A stretch of 64,000 nucleotides of DNA from Paracoccus sediminicola (GTDB taxonomy: Bacteria; Pseudomonadota; Alphaproteobacteria; Rhodobacterales; Rhodobacteraceae). This document shows positions 41,752-50,619 of the stretch, piece by piece. The DNA is taken from contig NZ_CP115769.1 of the NCBI RefSeq assembly GCF_027912835.1, positions 1-64,000 of the forward strand, read 5' to 3'. The translations under genes and the position numbers were made by a program. The first letter of the stretch is position 1. Each line of letters begins with the position of its first letter. The notes under the pieces are model-generated. The model had not been told where the DNA came from, made no database searches, and saw only the letters and a program-made list of their open reading frames with translations.

Positions 41752-43413
41752 CTACCACTCTTCAATGTCGGTGAATGGTTGCGGTGGAGCGTCCGGTTGA
41801 TCTTGCGCGAGCTCGCCCAGGCCGAGAGCCTCCGGTTGCTTCGCCAAAGGAGATTGTCGATCCAGCACCGGTCGCGACCGACGGCGGCGGGCACCCTTGG
41901 AGAGCCGGGCCGCGTTGCGCTCGATCTCCTGCATTTCCGCGAAGGCGGTGAAAATGCTGTCCTCGTCCACGGTCGCCGCATTGCGTTCTTGGGCACGTCG
42001 TCGCGCTGCCCGATGTTCCCAGAGCGTGATCGACGGTCGGGAGAGTGTGCGATACGGCACTTCGAGCCAGGAACCGTCGAAAGGGTCGAGAACATAAACA
42101 CGCGAAAGGTCTCGTGGGTCGCGGCGCAGGATCAGATGTCCCTCCGTCCGGACGTCGCGCGAGACGATCCACGGTTTCAGGGCATTCGAGAAATAGCGAA
42201 TATGATCTACGGTGAATCCGTCGCGTTGCAACGTTCTACGCAGAACCGGAAGGAAGTCGATCAGATAGCTGCGCATGTCACGCGGGATAGCGATGCTGCC
42301 GCCAGATCGGCTCAAGGATACGAGACCTTCCTTCAGCCGGGCAAGAGGTGTGGCCCCGTCCAACCCACGATGCCCGGACAGGTGATAATCCTTGCAAATC
42401 GCAACCGTCAGCCAGCGTTCCAGTTCTTCAAGGGTCAGGCAGGCCTGTCTTTCGCTGTCGTATGCGCCGCGCTGCGCCGTGTTGGAAAATGTCGTGCCCG
42501 GCAACTTGTGAATGCGCCGCATGAGGGTGCCGATCACACGCTCTACAATGCCACCGAACTGAGGTTGCCCCGGCGGTCGCCATTCGATCTCGATATTATG
42601 TTGCGCGCACCCGCGCTCGAAAGCCTGCGAGTGGAACTCGCCGGCATTGTCTACGCCGATCTTCTTTGGCTTTCCCGCAATCGGCCACTCCACATCCGTA
42701 ACGCCGCGCGCTGTCATCCAGGTTTTCTTATCGTCAGCGACGTGGGCGAGGCACAGGCCGACGCTCGCGGCGGAAGGGGGATCAAGGCTAAGATGGAAGC
42801 CCGCGATCATCCGGCTCATCACGTCAATCGCAACCGTCAGATATGGCCGCCCGATTGGCAGACGCTCGAACGGATCGACCAAAATGACATCGACCGGCGT
42901 GTGATCGATTTGCACGACGTCGAGCGGGTATTTCGGGATCGGGGTCGCGCCGAGGATCGGCTTTGTGTCCGGATCATCTTCGCGAAGCCGTGACGCGACA
43001 CCCTTGTCGATCAGGTTAACCCGTCGCCTGATCGTGGCTTCGCTAGGAGACGAAATCCCCGCCTTGCGGCACTCGACCTGAACCGCCCTCACGATTTCCG
43101 AGGGGCGCGCCTTCTGCCGTTTGAGATAGTGGCCTTCGATGACATGACCGATGATCGCTTCCCGATCCCCCGCGATCCGCGTCTTGCGCGGAGCACCGCG
43201 GCCATCGCGCGGCAAGAGCGCGGTGACCGCGCCGTTTTCTTCACGGAGCCGGCGGATCAGCCTGTAGGCCCAACGTTCGGAAATTTTCAGATCAATCGCT
43301 GCAGCGCGGACAAGATGCGCTGGTGCTTCATGGAGCGCGGCAAGTGGTCGAAGCAAGGCCGCCCGTTCCTCGGCCTTCTGCCACACGCCTTTCGGAACGG
43401 ATTCCAGGTCCAT
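41752..43413 (-). CDS. tniA: Transposase TniA (DDE, Mu/Tn552 superfamily)
   Basis: A 553-residue integrase-type transposase. N-terminal DNA-binding regions (AIDLKISERWAYRLIRRL) precede the catalytic core: QIDHTPVDVILVD (first Asp), KIGVDNAGEFHSQAF (second Asp) and QFGGIVERVIGTLMR (Glu). A basic C-terminal domain follows (GARRRRSRPVLDR). It starts MDLESVPKGVWQKAEERAA; the ATG at 43413 is chosen because the duplicated 5' copy at 43620 begins the same way. Complete and apparently functional. Confidence 0.92.
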   Translation of the reverse strand: MDLESVPKGVWQKAEERAALLRPLAALHEAPAHLVRAAAIDLKISERWAYRLIRRLREENGAVTALLPRDGRGAPRKTRIAGDREAIIGHVIEGHYLKRQKARPSEIVRAVQVECRKAGISSPSEATIRRRVNLIDKGVASRLREDDPDTKPILGATPIPKYPLDVVQIDHTPVDVILVDPFERLPIGRPYLTVAIDVMSRMIAGFHLSLDPPSAASVGLCLAHVADDKKTWMTARGVTDVEWPIAGKPKKIGVDNAGEFHSQAFERGCAQHNIEIEWRPPGQPQFGGIVERVIGTLMRRIHKLPGTTFSNTAQRGAYDSERQACLTLEELERWLTVAICKDYHLSGHRGLDGATPLARLKEGLVSLSRSGGSIAIPRDMRSYLIDFLPVLRRTLQRDGFTVDHIRYFSNALKPWIVSRDVRTEGHLILRRDPRDLSRVYVLDPFDGSWLEVPYRTLSRPSITLWEHRAARRRAQERNAATVDEDSIFTAFAEMQEIERNAARLSKGARRRRSRPVLDRQSPLAKQPEALGLGELAQDQPDAPPQPFTDIEEW

Positions 43414-43537
43414 GACCGATCCTGCCTCCTGCAACGCGCTGAACCGGTGTCTGACAGTTTTGCAACGCACCGAACTGTTTGGCGATCAGTATTGAAGTCT
43501 TTTGTGACAAGCGCGTGTCAATGAAAACAATGGCCAG

Positions 43538-43564
43538 TGCTGAACCTATTTATGAAAAACGACA
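43538..43564 (-). repeat. Right terminal inverted repeat of the inner transposon
   Basis: Reads TGTCGTTTTTCATAAATAGG plus TTCAGCA on the minus strand; it pairs with 26261-26287 (two mismatches). Confidence 0.85.
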
Positions 43565-43569
43565 GCCGC
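43565..43569 (+). repeat. Target-site duplication, right (GCCGC)
   Basis: Same five bases as at 26256-26260, directly after the transposon end. Confidence 0.85.
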
Positions 43570-43620
43570 CCGTTCCTCGGCCTTCTGCCATACGTCTTTC
43601 GGAACGGATTCCAGGTCCAT
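43565..43620 (-). pseudogene. tniA: tniA of the outer transposon, first codons
   Basis: MDLESVPKDVWQKAEERAA, the N-terminus of a second TniA that ends exactly at the inner transposon insertion. Its continuation is the fragment ending at 26260. The stretch 43565-43771 as a whole repeats 43360-43564 with scattered differences. Confidence 0.85.
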
Positions 43621-43744
43621 GACCGATCCTGTCTCCTGCAACGCGCTGAACTGTTCTCTGACAGCCTTGCAACACACTGAACTGCCTGGTGAGCAGTATT
43701 GAAGTCTTTTATGACAAGCGCGTGTCAATGAAAACAACAGACAG

Positions 43745-43771
43745 TGCTGAACCTATTTATGAAAAACGACA
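43745..43771 (-). repeat. Right terminal inverted repeat of the outer transposon
   Basis: TGCTGAACCTATTTATGAAA plus AACGACA: identical to the inner right end at 43538-43564, 207 bases further on. It marks the edge of the outer copy; flanking DNA (GCTGC) does not match the left flank (GCGGG). Confidence 0.8.
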
Positions 43772-43954
43772 GCTGCCAATCGGGCGGCGAGATCCATCAG
43801 TTACTTCGTGATGGCCGTCTTCGTACTCGCACTGCTCCAGTTTGTCGGCGATCCGGCGCAAGGCCGCTGCCGTCCATGAGGCTACTGTCCTCTCGGCCGG
43901 CCCAGACACGCTCAGTTCGACATCGCATTTGATATGTGGCGTCAGTTCACTCAT
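43757..43954 (-). CDS. Hypothetical protein, 3' end replaced by transposon terminus
   Basis: Starts MSELTPHIKCDVELSVSGPA and runs 65 codons. The last few (GSCRFS) are encoded by the outer transposon end, so the native C-terminus was removed by insertion. I do not recognise the family. It is translationally coupled to the small gene upstream (TAATG overlap). Confidence 0.5.
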   Translation of the reverse strand: MSELTPHIKCDVELSVSGPAERTVASWTAAALRRIADKLEQCEYEDGHHEVTDGSRRPIGSCRFS

Positions 43955-44115
43955 TATTCATCCCTCTTACCGGCGAGATCTGCCAACCTTTCGCGCTCAG
44001 CCTGATCGTCCCATTTCTTCATCTCGGACGCGCTGTCGAAGCCGTACCAGTTGGCCCACAGTTCCGCTTGATCTGCGGCGCCCTGATCCCGTTTCGTTGC
44101 CTCATCTGCGATCAT
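43954..44115 (-). CDS. Hypothetical small acidic/charged protein
   Basis: A 53-residue frame, MIADEATKRDQGAADQAELW to ADLAGKRDE, ending one base inside the start of the next gene. The highly charged, probably helical sequence and coupling suggest a real gene. No family recognised. Confidence 0.5.
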   Translation of the reverse strand: MIADEATKRDQGAADQAELWANWYGFDSASEMKKWDDQAERERLADLAGKRDE

Positions 44116-44165
44116 TCTGAAGCAGCGCTATCAGTCGGTTGAGATTTCATCGCCGCATGGTCCTT

Positions 44166-44585
44166 TCAGGCCAGATCTGTCTTTGAAAAATCATTGCCTT
44201 TGTAGAGAAGCGCGACCCGATAACCTTTTGCACAGGCGTAGGAGAAGCAGTCTCCGAAATTCAGATCGGCCTCGTGCCCAACGGCCTTGCCGTAGGATTG
44301 CGCAGCCGCAAGCGCGCCTACACCGAGGGTATCTGAGATCATCACGCTTTTAGCGCGGGCTTCCTGAAAAAACAGATCGACAGCAGCCTTTGCTGCCTCG
44401 AACTGGTCGCTGTCGGGTGCCTTGTGCTTTCCTGAACGCGACCTGGCCAGGCTTACAACCGCCTCATATCGCGCGAGCGGAGAAAACAGCGGAGGCTTGT
44501 CACTGGCAGCAAGCCGTTTTGCCAATTCGTCGGATCCAGGCTCGCGGTTCAGTATCGCCACCACCGCTGACGCATCTATGAACAT
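44166..44585 (-). CDS. vapC: VapC-type PIN-domain toxin
   Basis: A 139-residue PIN ribonuclease: MFIDASAVVAILNREPGSDE has the first catalytic Asp, and LNFGDCFSYACAKGYRVALL the second acidic site and conserved tail with LLYKGNDFSKTD. VapC toxins cleave specific RNAs, often initiator tRNA. The start overlaps the last base of the antitoxin gene. All acidic positions appear present, so probably active. Confidence 0.87.
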   Translation of the reverse strand: MFIDASAVVAILNREPGSDELAKRLAASDKPPLFSPLARYEAVVSLARSRSGKHKAPDSDQFEAAKAAVDLFFQEARAKSVMISDTLGVGALAAAQSYGKAVGHEADLNFGDCFSYACAKGYRVALLYKGNDFSKTDLA

Positions 44586-44833
44586 CAGTATTCGCCCCAC
44601 ATGGCGTCAGCATCTGCCTTCGCATCGTAGTCAGGGTTTACTGGTCCGATCTTGTCGGCAATAGCTCTCGCAGATTCAAGACGTTCCAGCAAAGGAACTT
44701 GATCCTTTGCCGCGTTGATGGCAGCCTTCAAAGCAGATCGAACAGCCTCTGTTTTATTATCTGCGCCGGTCAGCTTCATAGCCTCCACAGCAAGCGCGTT
44801 AACCGCTTCATCCCTGATGAAAAGTCCCGGCAT
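44585..44833 (-). CDS. vapB: VapB-type antitoxin (Rv0623-like)
   Basis: An 82-residue protein starting MPGLFIRDEAVNALAVEAMK, with the DNA-binding segment TGADNKTEAVRSALKAAI typical of Rv0623-type VapB antitoxins, and an acidic C-terminus (PDYDAKADADAMWGEY) that would plug the toxin. The ATG at 44833 is chosen by homology; a longer frame reaches 44887. Direct repeats upstream are its probable operator. Confidence 0.85.
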   Translation of the reverse strand: MPGLFIRDEAVNALAVEAMKLTGADNKTEAVRSALKAAINAAKDQVPLLERLESARAIADKIGPVNPDYDAKADADAMWGEY

Positions 44834-44837
44834 TGGT

Positions 44838-44880
44838 GTATATCTCTTGTGGTATATCCCGATATTCTTTAATGTATATC
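44838..44880 (-). promoter_or_regulatory. Operator repeats of the vapBC-type pair
   Basis: Three GTATATC words (44838-44844, 44852-44858, 44874-44880) precede the antitoxin start; a fourth related word GATATTC is at 44861. This fits cooperative binding by the VapB-VapC complex. Confidence 0.55.
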
Positions 44881-44959
44881 CAGACATTAGAATGTCAACC
44901 AGGACTTGCTTGATGATTGATTACAACGGCGGCAACAGGCCGCCGGAGGAACCCACAAA

Positions 44960-46156
44960 GTGTCATCGTATCGCATTAACGACTTTGAATTTTCTGCAGA
45001 CGCTCCGAACTTTCAGACCATTCTCGAACGGGCACACAGCCAGAAGCTTCGCCCTGCTTGTCTGTGCAGCCCTGCCCATCCGAAAATGTATGTCGCCCTG
45101 ATTGGCGGCGAATATTACCTGAAGCGGATGCCAGGAACCGGCCATGCCCACGACCCTGGCTGCGCGTCGTTCGATCCGCCGCCCGAGCTGTCCGGACTCG
45201 GACACGTCGCCGGGGCCGCAATCGTCACCGACGACGCCGGCGACACAACGCTGCGGCTGGATTTCTCGCTATCCATGCGTGGCGGCAGCAGCGTACCGGC
45301 GCCCGGCGGTGACACTGAGGCATCCTCTGCCGTCGCCAACCCCAAGAAACTCTCTTTGCTCGGCACGCTTCACTATCTCTGGGATGCCGCCGGCCTCACA
45401 AAGTGGCGTCCGCAATGGCAGCGCCGGAACTGGTGGATTATCCATCGCGAGTTGACCGGGGTGGCACAGAATACCGGGACCAAGGCGCAGCCCTTCGCGT
45501 CGGTCCTTATGGTGCCGCCAGTCTACAATCACGAACGCCGAGATGAACTGGCCCTGGAGCGGCGCAGCTGGTTGCGCGGGCTGGCCCCGCAGCGCGGCAA
45601 GCCTGTCCCGCTTGGTATTGTCGTCGCAGAGTTCAAGTCGATCGAGCCGTCACAATATGGCCGAAAGCTGAAGATGAAGCATCTGCCGGATTTTGCCTTT
45701 TTTATGGACGATGACCTGGCGGCGCGCTTCGACAGGCTTTTTGCGGACAAGATCCATGCCATAGAAGCTGCAGGCGACGGGCATCTGATCCTGATTGCGA
45801 CGTTCAGCATCCGCAATAACTATGCCGAGATCCGGGAGATTGCCGGCATGACGGTCAATGAACACTGGATCCCGTTCGACGGCGACCGCGAGCATCAGCT
45901 TGTTGAGGCACTGAAGGACCGCGCCTATGCCAAGTCGCTGAAATACAATCTTCAATCGTCGGCGCCGGTCGCGAATGCCCTCTTGCTCGACACCGGCGCG
46001 CCAATCGCGCTCTATGTCCCGCCAGACGGGCTGTCGGCCGACGACGAGGAAACCCTGCATGATATTGCCGAGGACGGCGTTTATCAGCCGTGGTTCTGGC
46101 CGGCCGATGAAATCGAGATGCCCGCCTTGCCGGCCCCGGCTGGCGGCGGTCACTGA
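44960..46156 (+). CDS. DUF1173 plasmid protein
   Basis: A 398-residue protein starting at GTG after GGAGG. It has a Cys-His rich N-terminal part (PACLCSPAHPKMYVAL, HAHDPGCASFDPP) and then the DUF1173 region (LLGTLHYLWDAAGLTKWRP, PQWQRRNWWIIHREL). DUF1173 proteins occur on plasmids and integrative elements of proteobacteria with conjugation or mobilisation genes; their role is unknown. No signal peptide or membrane segment. Its 3' end overlaps the convergent yedK-like gene by 7 bases. Confidence 0.8.
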   Translation: MSSYRINDFEFSADAPNFQTILERAHSQKLRPACLCSPAHPKMYVALIGGEYYLKRMPGTGHAHDPGCASFDPPPELSGLGHVAGAAIVTDDAGDTTLRLDFSLSMRGGSSVPAPGGDTEASSAVANPKKLSLLGTLHYLWDAAGLTKWRPQWQRRNWWIIHRELTGVAQNTGTKAQPFASVLMVPPVYNHERRDELALERRSWLRGLAPQRGKPVPLGIVVAEFKSIEPSQYGRKLKMKHLPDFAFFMDDDLAARFDRLFADKIHAIEAAGDGHLILIATFSIRNNYAEIREIAGMTVNEHWIPFDGDREHQLVEALKDRAYAKSLKYNLQSSAPVANALLLDTGAPIALYVPPDGLSADDEETLHDIAEDGVYQPWFWPADEIEMPALPAPAGGGH

Positions 46157-46830
46157 TCCTTGTCAGATGTAATGCCGACGCCCTGTCGCACGATCCGCAT
46201 TTTTTCGGCTGGATAGGGTCGAAGCAGTTTTCCGGCCTCGGATTCGGATCCGTCGAGCCAGGCATCGTAATCGCCGGGATCGAGGATCACCGGCATCCGC
46301 GTCGGGTGGACTGGCTTGACAAGCTCGTTTGCCACCGTCGTCACAACCGTATGGGTCAGCCAGTCACCCTCTTCGCCGTCGACGCCTGGCTGGCCGTCGC
46401 GCCAGAGACCAGCGAAGGCGAAGGGCGGGCGGTCGTCATCGGCTTCGGCTGCGAGGCCGAACCAGAAATCCGTTGCTGGATTTCTGCCCTTGGCCTCGCG
46501 GAACGCCGAAACCGGCACCAGGCACCGCCGGCCAGCAAATGACGACTTCCACAGGCCCGAGCTGGCCACCTTGTCGTCTCGGGCATTGTTCCAGGCGTCC
46601 GGCTTCAGGGGCTTTCCCGTCTTCGCCGAGGTCTTCGGCGTCAGAAAGCCCCATTTCATCAGCACCAGCTCACGTTCACCGTCTCCGTCAATGCGCACGA
46701 CCGGCGCATCATATTTCGGCCAGATAGCTGGGCGAGGCTGTTCATTGCCGAGTCGGTCGCGCTCTGTCGCGACCTTGAACAGTCCCCGCATTGCCTCCTG
46801 CGCCGTCGTATTCGCGTACAGATTGCACAT
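46150..46830 (-). CDS. SOS response-associated peptidase (YedK/HMCES family)
   Basis: A 226-residue SRAP-domain protein. Cys2 (MCNLYANT) forms the covalent link to abasic sites; DAWNNARDD supplies the DNA-contact Asn, SAFREAKG the Glu, and PTRMPVILDPGDYDAW the catalytic His region (VHPTRMP). It protects single-stranded DNA abasic sites. It is encoded with a zinc-ribbon protein just upstream. Confidence 0.9.
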   Translation of the reverse strand: MCNLYANTTAQEAMRGLFKVATERDRLGNEQPRPAIWPKYDAPVVRIDGDGERELVLMKWGFLTPKTSAKTGKPLKPDAWNNARDDKVASSGLWKSSFAGRRCLVPVSAFREAKGRNPATDFWFGLAAEADDDRPPFAFAGLWRDGQPGVDGEEGDWLTHTVVTTVANELVKPVHPTRMPVILDPGDYDAWLDGSESEAGKLLRPYPAEKMRIVRQGVGITSDKDQ

Positions 46831-47079
46831 TCACGCGTCCTCGTTTCGCCAGATCCACCGCGTCACCTTCCTGACCGGACGCCTTATGGTCAAGCCTGCG
46901 GCCAGTTCTGTTGCTGACGGGACGGACCAGGACCAATTGATCCATTCCTTCGTCCGGCAGCGCGCGCAGGGAAACGGCGGGATATGGGCCTGGTGGTCGG
47001 GCCCGATCACCTCAATCAGGTCCTTCGCCCAAAACCGAGCAACGCGCCCGCAGCGCGTACACTTCACCGTCAGCAGCAT
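46831..47079 (-). CDS. Small zinc-ribbon-like protein
   Basis: An 82-residue frame from an ATG at 47079: MLLTVKCTRCGRVARFWAKD, with CxxC at residues 7-10 and a second CxxC (PCARCRT), then a basic C-terminus (TIRRPVRKVTRWIWRNE). It lies directly upstream of the SRAP gene on the same strand. A longer frame to 47214 is not supported by composition. Possible DNA-associated partner; function unknown. Confidence 0.6.
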   Translation of the reverse strand: MLLTVKCTRCGRVARFWAKDLIEVIGPDHQAHIPPFPCARCRTKEWINWSWSVPSATELAAGLTIRRPVRKVTRWIWRNEDA

Positions 47080-47694
47080 CCCGCTCCTCGCCTGATCGCT
47101 AAGGCGCGGGTTTCGGAACGGATTACCTGAAGGTGATCGGGCGGGCATTGATGGAACATATTGCGAACATCCGCCGAGTCGCAACGGCGCATTTCGGAGC
47201 GACACCCCGCCCATGGCGCTGCTGACCAGGCTTTCTGTGTCAGTTCAACGGGCCACCACCGTTCTTGAATTGTGCTGCATATCCCCTGGTGCTGGTTCTC
47301 ACTCAGATCGGCACCCGCTTGCATTAAGCTTCGGCACCCACGTGCACGCCCTTCGGCACCGACAAAAGAGATCGCGACTGCAGTGGTAGCGAAGGCGGGA
47401 AGCGCGAAGACCTCAAATATCGCAGCGATTCTTGCCTTCGCGGTTGTGCTGCGATCAACATGTCGGGCGGGGAGCGGTCGTTCGCTGCGTCGTGGACGAA
47501 CGACAGAGATGCGCACCTGGTCCACATGCCTCGCAACAGAATCTTGATGAACCATGATGCGAAAACATAGATGAACTCCCTGTTTCACCGCGTTCACGAC
47601 CTCCGATGGCTTCCTCAAGTATCGCACGGTAAACGCAGGTGGTTCGCGTTCTTGGAATGTGTGCGACATCACGCTCATAAGTGAGGACTAAAGC
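47080..47694. other. Region without a supportable gene
   Basis: Overlapping open frames exist on both strands, but none shows a known domain, ribosome site or clear codon bias. It separates the SRAP unit from the large NTPase gene. Confidence 0.4.
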
Positions 47695-50142
47695 CTACCG
47701 CCATCCTGTTCTTGGTTTTCCCTGCAGGCGTTCGATCACAAGGAAATCTTTGTTGTTAGCCTCTAGAACCCCCCGGAAATCATAGTAATTCACAGGAAAG
47801 GCAGACGTGTTCCAAGTTTCCAAAAGGTAATGCTTGAAGGCATTCGCCTTTCGGAAGCGATCATTAATATTGAATGAAGATGCGAGATCAAAGACCAGTC
47901 TCCTGGCTTCTGGCTCAAGAATTGGAGTGTCGGTGGATGTCGCGTCCAGATATGGAAAGCTTCCGCACCAATGTCTGATGTGATACAATCCAACCGACGT
48001 TGATCTATAGCTGAACGAAAACGGTGAGACGCCTTCGCTTACTGGAATCTCGCGAAAATGAGAGTGCGGCGTCTCAATTATGCGGCCCTCAGCAGCGCGA
48101 CGCAAAGACTCTGCAATCTGCTCATCTGCGAAGCCGTTCCTAGAAAGCTCGGCTCTTATATCCTCCCCAAAGAAGAACCCATCATTGTCTCTCACGCCCT
48201 GATTTGAGGATAGGAAGGCCACGATTAGAGGCATCAAGAAGTGCTCTCGAGAATCCGCTGAGTGGATATCGAAGATATTTGTCGCCAGCTGAGATGATCT
48301 CGGGTTGTAATACGAATATTCCCCAAGCAGGGCGTGCTTTGTGAACTCATGAAGCGGAACTTTGTAGTTCCCGTACCTTTCTTCGATCTGGATTATCTTC
48401 CTGCAATCTACGTTCGAGCTGCCGCAAAATCCGGTGATCATCTCAATAACTGCGCGAGTATTGCCGCCGCTGATGTTGCTCAAGAACTGGCGGATATCAT
48501 CGTTGGACTTCACTGATCGAAGCGTAGCCTTGAGGAATGTCGCGACGTTGTTAAGGTTGAGTCTGATTCCGTCGAGTGCTGCCGGAGCAGCCTTTCCTTC
48601 AGCAACCCTCAAGGCGAAAGTTAGCCGCTTGACGACAACCTCATCAATGGGGGGAGGGGAAATCGAAAGAATTTTATTTTGATAGGCAGATAGGGCACCT
48701 GTCGTTTTTGATGTCAGGAAAGTGCTTGGCCTCAAAGCAACGAATACAACGAGGTTCCTTGTTGCAGCCAACTCCTGAGCTATGAGAAACGCCTCTTGTT
48801 GAACAGGATAGCTACGCTGGTCTGCATTATCTATGACAAGCGTGATTTGCTTTGCCTGACCTCCAGAGAGGAAGGAGAGGCTTGCATGAAGATGGGAATC
48901 TCTAGCTTCGACTAAGCCCTGAGTGAACTTTATTTTCTCTATCTCGTATGCCTGAGGGTCAATTGCCTTCAACGCGCCCGCCGTGCTGCGGTCAAATTCA
49001 GCCAACCGTTTATGATATATGCTTCCCACGAAATCTCTCTCGAAAATATCAATTCCATAACCTCCAGAAAGAACACGAGGAATCTCAGCGAGGACAAACG
49101 ATTTGACGCTTTCTGTTAGATTGGCCTTTTTCCCCAGATCGATTTTTATATAGATGCTAGACGATGAAGTTTTTGCGGTATTGATCTCCAGGTTTTCAAA
49201 AAATGAAGATTTTCCCACACCAACGTCACCTAGGACTACTATGGGACGGGAGCCGATCCGAGGGGCCGCGCGTTCCAGCAAATCACTTACCGAAGGAGCC
49301 GTAAGCGGTGCGGGAGATGAAGCTTCTTCTCCTGATCTTTTATACCTTCTTTCAATAATGTTCTTGCTTAGAAGAAGGTGCCTGTTGTTTGCTTCCAGAG
49401 AGACGTAACACTCAGAATAGAAGTCCTCTTTTGTCCGCGGATTATCTTCGATCTCCTCAAGCAAAAGAGAGCCGATAAGCTGAAGACTCTCCTGCATATC
49501 ATCTCTATACCTGTGCTTGAACGGCTCAGGTATTGAGCTCGAAGCTTTCGCGGGCATTCTAGGGCTTCTCAATTGCGAAAGCCTTTGAAATGCTCGGCTC
49601 TCTGATATTCCTTCTGGGGAAAGGAGCTCCCAAAGCAGCGGGAAACTTCCAACGAGATCCTTTAGTCCGTTGAACAAAAAACACTGTCCATGTGTGGGTG
49701 GCTCCCCAACGGTTATCGCCTGAAATACAGCAAGTTGTCGACCGTTCGATACAACAGCTACGGGGATCCCACGGTAGGAGCAGTATGGAATGACTTGACG
49801 TACAATATCTGCAAAGTTCTTGCAGGCTTCGATTAACGATCTAAGGTCGCGAGGTCGGTTCGGGCTTCCGCCGGGAGGTATGTTCCATATTTTGGCTTCG
49901 CGCTTCGCTTCTAGTACGGCCCGTGGGGGCTTCCCGAGAATATAGTCAGCCCTGCCGCCAGATTCGTCTGTGCTCTCAACTTCCAGATAGATATGGTCCC
50001 AGCCCAGGCACTCCAAAAGCAAACGATCAATGAATTGGAATCTATTTTGCGCCTCATTCCAATGCTTGCTGCTTTCGGGAAACTCCTCAGAGATCTCCTT
50101 GATCTGCCGCAATCCATCGGCGAGTTCATGTTTGGAATGCAA
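47695..50142 (-). CDS. Nuclease-like domain fused to a STAND-type P-loop NTPase
   Basis: An 815-residue protein. Residues about 25-100 look like a PD-(D/E)xK/HsdR N-terminal nuclease fold: RFQFIDRLLLECLGWDHI, then GGRADYILGKPPRAVLEAKR with the acid and ExK. Residues about 300-570 are a P-loop NTPase: SRPIVVLGDVGVGKSSFFEN (Walker A) and KQITLVIDNADQRSY (Walker B). The rest is helical without clear repeats. It starts at TTG 50142 behind AAGGGGACTTAGAAA; no in-frame ATG is near. Codon use is AT-richer than neighbours, suggesting foreign origin. The nuclease + STAND design resembles antiviral proteins, but no sensor domain is identified. Unlike any named family I can be sure of. Confidence 0.65.
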   Translation of the reverse strand: MHSKHELADGLRQIKEISEEFPESSKHWNEAQNRFQFIDRLLLECLGWDHIYLEVESTDESGGRADYILGKPPRAVLEAKREAKIWNIPPGGSPNRPRDLRSLIEACKNFADIVRQVIPYCSYRGIPVAVVSNGRQLAVFQAITVGEPPTHGQCFLFNGLKDLVGSFPLLWELLSPEGISESRAFQRLSQLRSPRMPAKASSSIPEPFKHRYRDDMQESLQLIGSLLLEEIEDNPRTKEDFYSECYVSLEANNRHLLLSKNIIERRYKRSGEEASSPAPLTAPSVSDLLERAAPRIGSRPIVVLGDVGVGKSSFFENLEINTAKTSSSSIYIKIDLGKKANLTESVKSFVLAEIPRVLSGGYGIDIFERDFVGSIYHKRLAEFDRSTAGALKAIDPQAYEIEKIKFTQGLVEARDSHLHASLSFLSGGQAKQITLVIDNADQRSYPVQQEAFLIAQELAATRNLVVFVALRPSTFLTSKTTGALSAYQNKILSISPPPIDEVVVKRLTFALRVAEGKAAPAALDGIRLNLNNVATFLKATLRSVKSNDDIRQFLSNISGGNTRAVIEMITGFCGSSNVDCRKIIQIEERYGNYKVPLHEFTKHALLGEYSYYNPRSSQLATNIFDIHSADSREHFLMPLIVAFLSSNQGVRDNDGFFFGEDIRAELSRNGFADEQIAESLRRAAEGRIIETPHSHFREIPVSEGVSPFSFSYRSTSVGLYHIRHWCGSFPYLDATSTDTPILEPEARRLVFDLASSFNINDRFRKANAFKHYLLETWNTSAFPVNYYDFRGVLEANNKDFLVIERLQGKPRTGWR

Positions 50143-50619
50143 TTTCTAAGTCCCCTTATCCGTCCGCGGAAAAGAACAGCGTGTTTGAGTGCCATCTGTC
50201 AACCATCGGTGTCAATCGGTCGTAGTCTGGTCAGGTTGATCTGATAGCATACTGCAGTCGTGCCCATCATGGACAGATACCGCGACCAGCCTGGCTCTCT
50301 ACGTTGCCGCTTCAGCTGTGATCGGCAGAAATGGGCTGGCTCCAGTCATCAGCTACACCTCGCACAAAGGTCCGCAAAGGGCCGGCTACGACGATGCCCG
50401 CCTCCCTGCATCTGCCAACGAGGGCGCCGCTGTCGCAGTCAGTAAGGGCTCGAACCGGTCATGCGGCACTGCGGCGTGCCGCCTGGCCACTCCATCGGGG
50501 CCGGATGACACGACCGGCCCTTTGCCGCCGTTCGTGAGGGTGCCGCGCTGCCCTGCAGCATTCACCAGAACCGCCGTTGGTGCGGTTTGCAGCATTTTGA
50601 AACGTCATGGGTAATGACC
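50143..50619. other. Intergenic region between the two NTPase genes
   Basis: No credible gene. It contains the promoter region of the 47695-50142 gene on the minus strand. Confidence 0.4.

Larger units (their letters stand above)
26261..43564 (-). mobile_element. Tn5053/Tn402-family transposon with sulfide-oxidation cargo
   Basis: A 17.3-kb element. Ends: TGTCGTTTTTCA... at 26261 and its inverted partner ending ...GAAAAACGACA at 43564; the 27-bp terminal repeats differ at two positions. Flanked by the 5-bp duplication GCCGC, the size produced by this family. It encodes TniA, TniB, a short TniQ, a res site and a TniR resolvase at one end, and about 13 kb of cargo. It lies inside the tniA of a related copy. 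All parts appear intact except that TniQ is unusually short. Confidence 0.88.

Noticed and set aside
41779..42993. 404-codon plus-strand frame over tniA
   Set aside because: Antisense of the transposase; a near-identical antisense frame appears over the other tniA copy, showing it comes from the DNA identity.
44838..44880. GTATATC triplet as a CRISPR-like array
   Set aside because: Only three 7-base words with unequal spacing upstream of a toxin-antitoxin pair; operator repeats are a better reading.
47070..47678. 202-codon minus-strand frame upstream of the SRAP operon
   Set aside because: No domain, no ribosome site, and it overlaps the better supported zinc-ribbon gene.
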